Shown here piece after piece: positions 57,672 through 64,000 of a DNA stretch of 64,000 nucleotides. Source of the stretch: Erythroxylum novogranatense. Taxonomy: Eukaryota > Streptophyta > Magnoliopsida > Malpighiales > Erythroxylaceae. The notes below the pieces were generated by a model, which did not search any database, was not told where the DNA came from, and was given only the letters and a program-made list of their open reading frames with translations. The translations under genes were made by a program, and so were the position numbers. The stretch's first letter is position 1; the number at the start of each line of letters is the position of its first letter. Location: contig CM057231.1 in assembly GCA_029891385.1 (NCBI GenBank), positions 65,331,103 to 65,395,102 of the forward strand, in the 5' to 3' direction.

Positions 57672-58734
57672 CTAACCAATCACCTCCCTGTAGTCTCGAA
57701 GCACTCTAATTAGTTTCTCCTCTTCTAGGCCGTCGAGCATGTTGGATATGATCACGGGTAGAGTCTCACCGTCTCCTAAATATGTGTATTTCAAGTGCTC
57801 GGGAAGCTTTTTGAGCTCCAGCTTTGGAGCCTGCAAAATCGAGGGTAACAGTTTAGATTTTGACCGTGATAGCTTAATAGGCACAAATTTCATACTTTTA
57901 GTCTTAAGAGCTTCCAGAGCGTAAACCACATCAAGTATATCATCAGAAAATTCAAACCGATCAGCGAATCTTCTAACTCTATCAACAGACATGCTATGAC
58001 ACAAAGCATAATTCAACTCATCATCGTAATGTAAAGCAAAAACCTCATGAGTCAAATCTTCAATGATATCAACATTATAAACACAAGACACATCTTCAGC
58101 ATGTTTTATGGCATCATACACATTGAATTTCACCACTTCACCATCAAACTCTAAAGTTAATGAATCACTATGCACATCTATCTTTGCCTTAGCCGTACTA
58201 AGGAAAGGCCTACCCAACAAGATATCAGAAGATTTAGATGAACTATCATTTTCCATATCAAGAACAAAGAAATCAGCAGGAAAAATTAATCCATTAACTT
58301 GAACTAGCACATCGTCTAAAACACCTTCAGGATAGACAATCGATCGATCCGCCAATTGAATTATAACTCCAGTACTAGTTAATGGACCAAGACCCAGAGA
58401 AGTATAAATAGATAAAGGCATCACATTAATAGAGGTTCCTAGGTCACACATACCTTTACTTATACCAATGTTCCCAATTTTGCAAGGAATGGAAAACATA
58501 CCTTGGTCGCAACACTTAGGAGGTAATTTCCTTTATAAGACAGCTGAAACATTCTCACCCACACTTACCCTTTCATTACCTGTTAACTTACGCTTGTTTG
58601 TGCATAATTCCTTAAGGAATTTGGCGTAGTGCGGAACCTGTTTAATGGCCTCGAGGAGCGGGATGTTTACTTCAACTTTTTGGAATAACTCCATGATACT
58701 TTTGTCTTCCTTTTCTTTCTTGCTCTTAGCCAGT
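57672..58734 (-). pseudogene. Athila-2 protease region
   Basis: 58499-57672 is open and in frame with the RT, separated by a TAG at 57672-57674 in a GWT-like context. It holds MCDLGTSINVMP (aspartic protease, DLG form) and DILLGRPFLSTAKAKID. Upstream, the same frame (58734-58500) includes VEVNIPLLEAIKQVPHYAKF and a stop near 58530-58540. Protease matures the polyprotein. The nonsense codons look like single transitions. Confidence 0.9.
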
Positions 58735-58736
58735 CT

Positions 58737-60333
58737 CTAGGGGAATGGGGGTGGCACCACTAGAGGTTTGGGTTTTTGAGGATTTTCAGCTGGACCTGAA
58801 TCCTGTATATGATCACGTGTAAGCTCCTTTTCGGCTTCCTGTTCTGTCTCTGCACGAGAACCTTGGACGTGGTCATGTTTAGGGTTCTTGTCGACTGGGG
58901 GCTGGAATTCCTTACCACTTCTTAAGATAATCGCGCTCACATTATACCTCGGGTCGAGTGTCTGAGATGGCAGCTTGCCTTGAGTCTCCATTTTGCTAAC
59001 TGAGGATGCTATCTGACTCATTTGAGTCTCTAAAGTCTTCATACTCTCTTCCATCTTATGAAATTTGGTTCAGTATCCTGTTAAAATTTCTCAGTATTAG
59101 TAGCTAACATACGGACAATTTCTTCAAGAGGCTTACATGAGCCCTAAGGCTGTTGCGGTGGTGGTGGTCCGTGATGGTAGTTCTGTTGTTTCGGTGGGTT
59201 GTTAGCATAACTGAAATTTGGGTGGCTTCTCCAACCGGGGTTGTAGGTGTTTGAATAAGGATCAAATTTCCTCTGTTGGAACCCAATAGCATTCACATTC
59301 TCCGGTGTCTCATAGTGGAGTGTTGGGCACGCATCGGTTGGGTGAGCTAGGCTAGTGCAGATGCCACACGCCCTCGCAAGTGGAGGAGTACCTACATTCA
59401 AATTTTGGACCAAAGTAGTTAGCAAAGATTTGACATCATTGAGAGAAGTAACATTTACCTCGTTCACTCTTCGGGGTATATCTGGTCGGGCACCGAATTG
59501 CTGGGAGTTTGCTGCCATGGTTGATATCAACTCCCGGGCTTCAGCTGGGGTTTTGCTGACGATGGCCCCGTCACTTGCGACGTCCATCATTCTGCGCTCC
59601 ATTGGAATTAGACCCTCGTAGAAATACTGGATGATCAATTGTTCAGATATGCCATGCTACGGGCAGCTTGCTAAAATTCTCTTGTACCTCTCCCAGTACT
59701 CGTAGAGGTTCTCTGAATCCTTCTGCTTAATGCCACAGATTTCACGCCTGATGTTGGCGGCTCGGGATGCTGGGAAATATTTCTTTAGAAACTATCGGGA
59801 CATCCCTTCCCAAGTGTTAATTATCCCCGGAGGTAGGTAGTAAAGCCAGTCCGTGGCTGCATCTTGCAGCGAGAATGGAAAAGCTCTCAGTTTGATTTGG
59901 TCCTCCGTGACATTGCGGGGCTTCATGGAAGTACAGACGAGGTGAAATTCCTTCAGATGCTTATTCGGATCCTCGTTTTCCAATCCACGGAAGGTGGGCA
60001 ACAAGTGGATGAGTCTGGACTTCAATTCAAACCCTTCTTGAAGTTCTGAAAATTCTATGCATAGCGGATGCTGTGCTTCAGTGGGTCTACCCAAGTCCTG
60101 GAGGGTTCTGTTAAGAGCCATATCCTGCAAGGGTCACGCTAAGCTTCCGTCAGTTGTTGCTCAAATTCAATCTCTTCTTCGACTGCTTCAAAGATCCGAC
60201 TCACCGAGGTTGGTAATCCACTAGCTTCTCCTTGCTTCTTCCTTAGTTTGCTCAACTTCCTTAGCCTCTTAGCGGTCTTTTCGATCTCAGGGTCGTACAA
60301 GATGGAATCTCCCGTACGAATGTTCCTAGGCAT
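58737..60333 (-). pseudogene. Athila-2 gag
   Basis: It starts at 60333 (MPRNIRTGDS), about 28 bp from the primer site. A frame change near 60135 is followed by 60130-59792, with IHLLPTFRGLENEDPNKHLKEF and FPFSLQDAATDWLYYLP. Stops lie near 59790 and 59655, then 59638-59144 carries LIIQYFYEGL-type sequence, KTPAEARELISTMAANSQQF, a zinc knuckle (CGICTSLAHPTDACP) and KFDPYSNTYNPGWRSHPNFSY. A last part at 59054-58737 has LRSGKEFQPP and a charged, Pro-rich tail ending in a TAG. Gag assembles the particle and binds RNA. Confidence 0.9.
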
Positions 60334-60361
60334 AAAAAAAAACAAAATCAATTAGTTACCA

Positions 60362-60380
60362 TTCCCCGACAACGGCGCCA
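60362..60380 (-). other. Athila-2 primer-binding site
   Basis: The minus strand reads TGGCGCCGTTGTCGGGGAA, five bases from the LTR. It matches the Asp-tRNA-type site known from Athila/Tat elements almost exactly. Confidence 0.93.
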
Positions 60381-60385
60381 AAATT

Positions 60386-62028
60386 TGATGGGTGTCGAAT
60401 CCACCAAAAATAATTCTCAAACACCAAACGAAAATAAATTGCGCATAGTGGTAATGGGGTCGATCCACAGAGAATGGAATAAATTGATTCTATTCAAATG
60501 CCAAAGAACGAGTGAAATTAATAAAAAAAGGAGGTTTTGGAGTTTTCTACTAAAACTACTAATTAAACTAACCACTAATAAATGATTAACACAATTGATA
60601 TCAAATAAAATAACAACTATGATTAAACTAGCAAAGAACACATATAAAATTGATTAACTCAATAAACGACAACTTAGCCAGGGAATTCCTAATTATTATA
60701 CATGGACCTCGATCATTGACTCAAATATTTTCTTTGGTTTAATAATAGGATAGCTATGGTTACCAACTACCTCTGGCTCCCTCGTTTCTTCTTAATTTTA
60801 GAACAATCAAAGAGACTCCTTTAAACTATTCCCTAATTAACTAATAACCCCTTCGAGACTCTCTCCGAGATTCAATTAATTAACAGCATTAAACTCCAAA
60901 GAAACACTAACCCTAACTGACTACGCACTGACTCATGCTTCATCTAGTTAGATCGCAAGTTTCTTAACACAAAATCAGACAAGTATTATATCCTAGTGTC
61001 AATTGCCACAAACATTAATCACCCAGTTAACACCACCAAGTAAATCAGTTATATGCAAATTAACTAACTCTACAATTGGGCCCTAATCGCAGAATCAATT
61101 AATAAACAATGACAGTAAAACATAAACAATACAAATATCATAAACCAAATAATTAGAACAAATAGGTCTCACTAGTCAAAGCATAACAATTGGAATTCCC
61201 TAACTAAAACGGTTTAGCTACTCATAACAAAATTAAACTAAACAAGATTCTTAATTAACATTGTCTAAATAATCAGGAAAAGAAGGAAAACTAGAAGATT
61301 TCTCCAAGTCACGCTGCTGATTGTTTCCTTCCCCAAGTCACGCTGCTGATTGCCAGAATCCCCAAACTTCCAGTCTTATTCTTTTCTTTTCTTTTCTGCT
61401 TAGTCTTGTGCTGCGTGCGTCACTACTTCTTATTCCAGTCCACCGAAAATTACCTCCCTATTATCATAACTTATTCTTGTGGCTCTACTCTGATGTGACC
61501 ATTAAGGGTCTACATCAATTAAAACCCTTAAATCCTTATGCTTCTGTTGTTGTCTTTTGCTTGTGTGTCTCCTGTTCCTGCGTTTTGCATTAAACTCCTT
61601 CGTTTCTTGTGTCTCTCTTGGCTGCTTTCTGATTTGATAATTAATTTTGATGTCCTCAAAACGACGCCTCCACTGTTGCGTGCTTTTCTTCAATTAAAAA
61701 CCTCCACCCTTGTCCCTGTTGTGTTAATTTGTTTTGAGCCCATTAATTGCCGCCAGTCCATTTATGTAGATTCTTCTAATTCATTTTATTCTCTTGTGCG
61801 TTAAAACCCTCCTTCCTCTAGTTTGTCTCCTCCAATTTATTTCCTTGTTGCGCCTATGTCTCCTCCTTTGATTTAATTGCTGTTTTCCTCCTAAATTCCC
61901 ACGTTATGCAAAGATTGTAATTCCCTAAAAGGAAATATTAAATCAAATTAAGTCTCGACAATTGCATCAACAAAAGGAATAAAAAGGAATAATTAAAACA
62001 TAAATATTAGACAAATATGCACTTATCA
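60386..62028 (-). repeat. Athila-2 5' LTR (1643 bp)
   Basis: TGATGGGTGTC...CACTTATCA; partner of 50085-51730. Confidence 0.97.
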
Positions 62029-62117
62029 CTCCCCCCTGCCCTCTAGTGACACGAAGCTCCTTCATGGATTCCATCAAGTTTACGCCTACACAAAACCACT
62101 ATGTGGGATTGCGATAG

Positions 62118-64000
62118 TGTAGGAAAATCCCGGGAGGTACATCACATGTACCGGCAGCGGAAAATAAAAATTTTGTTCCTGGACTTTCCGAAACCCGTGA
62201 TCTTGGTATCCGTGATGAAGACATCAACCTAAATAGCCAAAGAGACTATCTCTAAAGGTGATCCACGCAGAGATCGAAAAATCTAACCGGATCAAACCCT
62301 TTGACCGGGAATAGCTAGAACAGATTAAAGGCTGCTAGACCCTACCTCTGTCCTGGAGTGCTTGAGGAGCACGTTGAACCTTGTGCTTGGAGAAGAGAAG
62401 AATCGATGATGGCTTTGAGAAAAAGACATGAAAACCCATTTTCAAAGGAAAGCTTAACTCTTAAGCTTCCAAAACCTCCTCTCCCATTAAGCCACCGTCG
62501 ACCACCATGCCTTAAGCCTTCTTTGTCTATCTTTAACTCTTTTAAAAGATTCCATAAGCTTATGCCAAGTGGTGGCTTTATATCCACTCATTTCATAAAG
62601 TATTAAAGTATAAAGCTTTGAAAAGTCAAAGCTTTATCTCTTCCTTCTCCCACTTCCAACGCATACACAACATAAATTAATTAATTAATTAATTAATTAA
62701 TTAGTTAATTAATTAATTAATTAATAATTGCTAAGGTCCATCCAACTGGGTCGGTCCTACCTACCTACCCGCCCCTTTCAAACAACTCCTAAACCTTTCT
62801 TAGCAATATTGATGTCGCGATCTCATCGGGACATATCCCAATCCCATTGGGATCCATTTAATCCTAATGTTTCCATAATTGGAACTCACCCAATTACTAT
62901 TTTACTGATTCTCTCAATCACTTTATGCGTGTGACCCTTTAGGCTCCGGTTATGTTGGCCACTTAGATTAACAATTAATCTGAGCAAGTCATGAGCGGTA
63001 TCTAGCAACACATCATGACCCCAATTGACCGGAAAGTAATCGGTTTGATGTATTCATCACGAACCAGATCACGAACCATTCCATAGGCAATTACTGCAAT
63101 TCGTCCTTTCACCATCCTATACCCCACTTGGTTATGAGTATGGTCAAAGTGTCAACTCTCACTAGACCGAGTCTAGCCTAGTGATATCGCTTCTCGCCCC
63201 GACTCATTACTCTATATGTCATTGAAGACACTCTTCATGACATACATGCCGCCAACCTTAGTAATGATCCCGACAAGAGGCCATGGGTATCTCTTCCGCT
63301 AATCCGTAGTGGTGAATCCTTTATTGGCTACTCAATTATCTTCAATACCTCAAGTGCACCCAAGCACCACCCTATGAGTTACCTCCGAAGGCAACAAGGA
63401 ATGGAGTCAGCACGGATCAAGATTCAAGATATCCTCGAGTACCTCAAGTCTAAGGATACTTGCACCATTGCTATGATGAGATTATCACCGACACTTAGAT
63501 AAGATATCCATGTGATGATCTCATGGCGGTCATCCAATGAACTTACTACCGCTAGTAAGCATCCACATGTCAATTCTAAATATCTCATATTTACAGCTTC
63601 GAGATCCACCGCTGATCCAATCAAGGAATATGACATGTGCTAGTCTATCCGGATTAATGATGTCCAGCTCATTAATCCTATGACTAGGAGAATTTAGATA
63701 TCTTGACATAATTGCACATGATAGGAATCTCGTGAGTATGAACACATCATAATTTCCTTCATGCTATGTCATATATCATGGACTTCATTAATTCGATTAA
63801 AGATTCAATCAATTCATAAACAATGTTTATGAATATCAAATTAATGAATAAAGCCTTTTCTTTATTTATTCATAAAGTCTCCACACCACTTAGAATAAAA
63901 CGCAGCTTAAAGGGATTGCCTTTAGGGCACAAATAAATAGTACCGACCTTGAACAAGTCGACTTATCCAATGAACAAGTCGACTTATCGGTACCGTACAT
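62118..64000 (-). repeat. Copia-family LTR, inverted, nearly complete (window edge)
   Basis: Reverse complement of 7231-9176 with many substitutions. It starts TGTAGGAAAATCCC; the window ends about 45 bp before its other terminus. No primer-binding site lies next to 62118, so it is a 3' LTR of an element continuing to the right, or a solo LTR. Two AAGTCGACTT palindromes remain at 63955 and 63976. Candidate flank: GATAG (62113-62117). Confidence 0.93.
62674..62727. repeat. (TTAA)n microsatellite in the Copia LTR
   Basis: About 13 TTAA units with one interruption replace the 18-bp inverted repeat present at 759-800 and 8565-8606. Confidence 0.92.

Larger units (their letters stand above)
50085..62028 (-). 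mobile_element. Athila-2: complete Athila-type Gypsy element, defective
   Basis: LTRs at 50085-51730 and 60386-62028, flanked by exact CTCCC duplications (50080-50084, 62029-62033), total 11.9 kb. Minus-strand order: LTR, near-canonical Asp-tRNA-type primer site, gag, protease, RT/RNase H, integrase, env-position ORF, polypurine tract, LTR. LTRs differ at a few percent in the stretch I compared. Confidence 0.95.
49329..62117 (+). mobile_element. Tekay-like LTR on the plus strand, split by Athila-2 and cut by a Copia LTR
   Basis: 49329-50079 starts TGTTGGCCCCCAAATTT, the plus-strand form of the solo LTR end at 45836, and continues after Athila-2 at 62034-62117. The two pieces together match the conserved LTR block (reverse of 44313-44475), split at its CTTCTCCC. 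It ends where the Copia LTR begins at 62118. Left flank candidate duplication: TCAAT (49324-49328). No genes of its own seen. Confidence 0.72.

Overview
This is a plant nuclear window made almost entirely of LTR retrotransposons. The evidence is a Ty1/Copia element whose primer-binding site matches plant initiator-Met tRNA, a chromodomain-bearing Ty3/Gypsy element of the Tekay/Del type, two Athila-type Gypsy elements with an extra env-position gene and Asp-tRNA-type primer sites, and several long solo LTRs. I found no host gene, tRNA, rRNA or CRISPR array. The species cannot be named from this; repeat-rich pericentromeric or intergenic DNA of a flowering plant is my inference. Coding parts are AT-rich and decayed.

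Layout. (1) 1-9176: Copia element on +, its 5' LTR cut by the window edge, with a complete 1.95 kb 3' LTR. (2) 9177-46998: a non-autonomous Gypsy-like element on -, arranged LTR-interior-LTR-interior, which has absorbed a deep stack of later insertions. LTR1 (10026-40566) holds a 3.3 kb solo LTR (10854-14188) and another solo LTR (14369-40052). The latter holds a complete Tekay-type element (17026-39966), whose 3' LTR holds a complete Athila-type element (19815-31747, here Athila-1). LTR2 (43184-46998) holds a third solo LTR (43700-45836). (3) 46999-49328: old Athila-type pol fragment, broken on the left inside integrase by LTR2. (4) 49329-62117: a Tekay-like LTR on +, split by a second complete Athila-type element (50085-62028, Athila-2). 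(5) 62118-64000: another LTR of the first Copia family, inverted relative to the one at the left edge.

Most insertions are bounded by TG...CA ends and 5-bp target duplications readable in the sequence (TGTTA, CTCCC, AGCTC exact; CAATG/TAATG, AATGT/AACGT, ACATG/GCATG with one change), so the insertion order can be read directly.

No element looks able to move by itself. The Tekay-type pol is the best preserved: protease, RT, RNase H, integrase and chromodomain motifs are present and only a few stops and small indels interrupt it. Athila-1 lost the RT core by an in-frame deletion and has a frameshift at the integrase catalytic Glu. Athila-2 has altered RT, RNase H and integrase catalytic residues and several nonsense codons. 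I see no convincing new cellular system. The most unusual signals are non-coding: a palindrome array and a hairpin array in the Copia leader, a swapped cassette at a fixed position in several LTR families, a degenerate ~180-210 bp module repeated inside LTRs, and repeated polypurine-tract-like motifs around the Athila env-position gene. Divergence and similarity statements are by eye.
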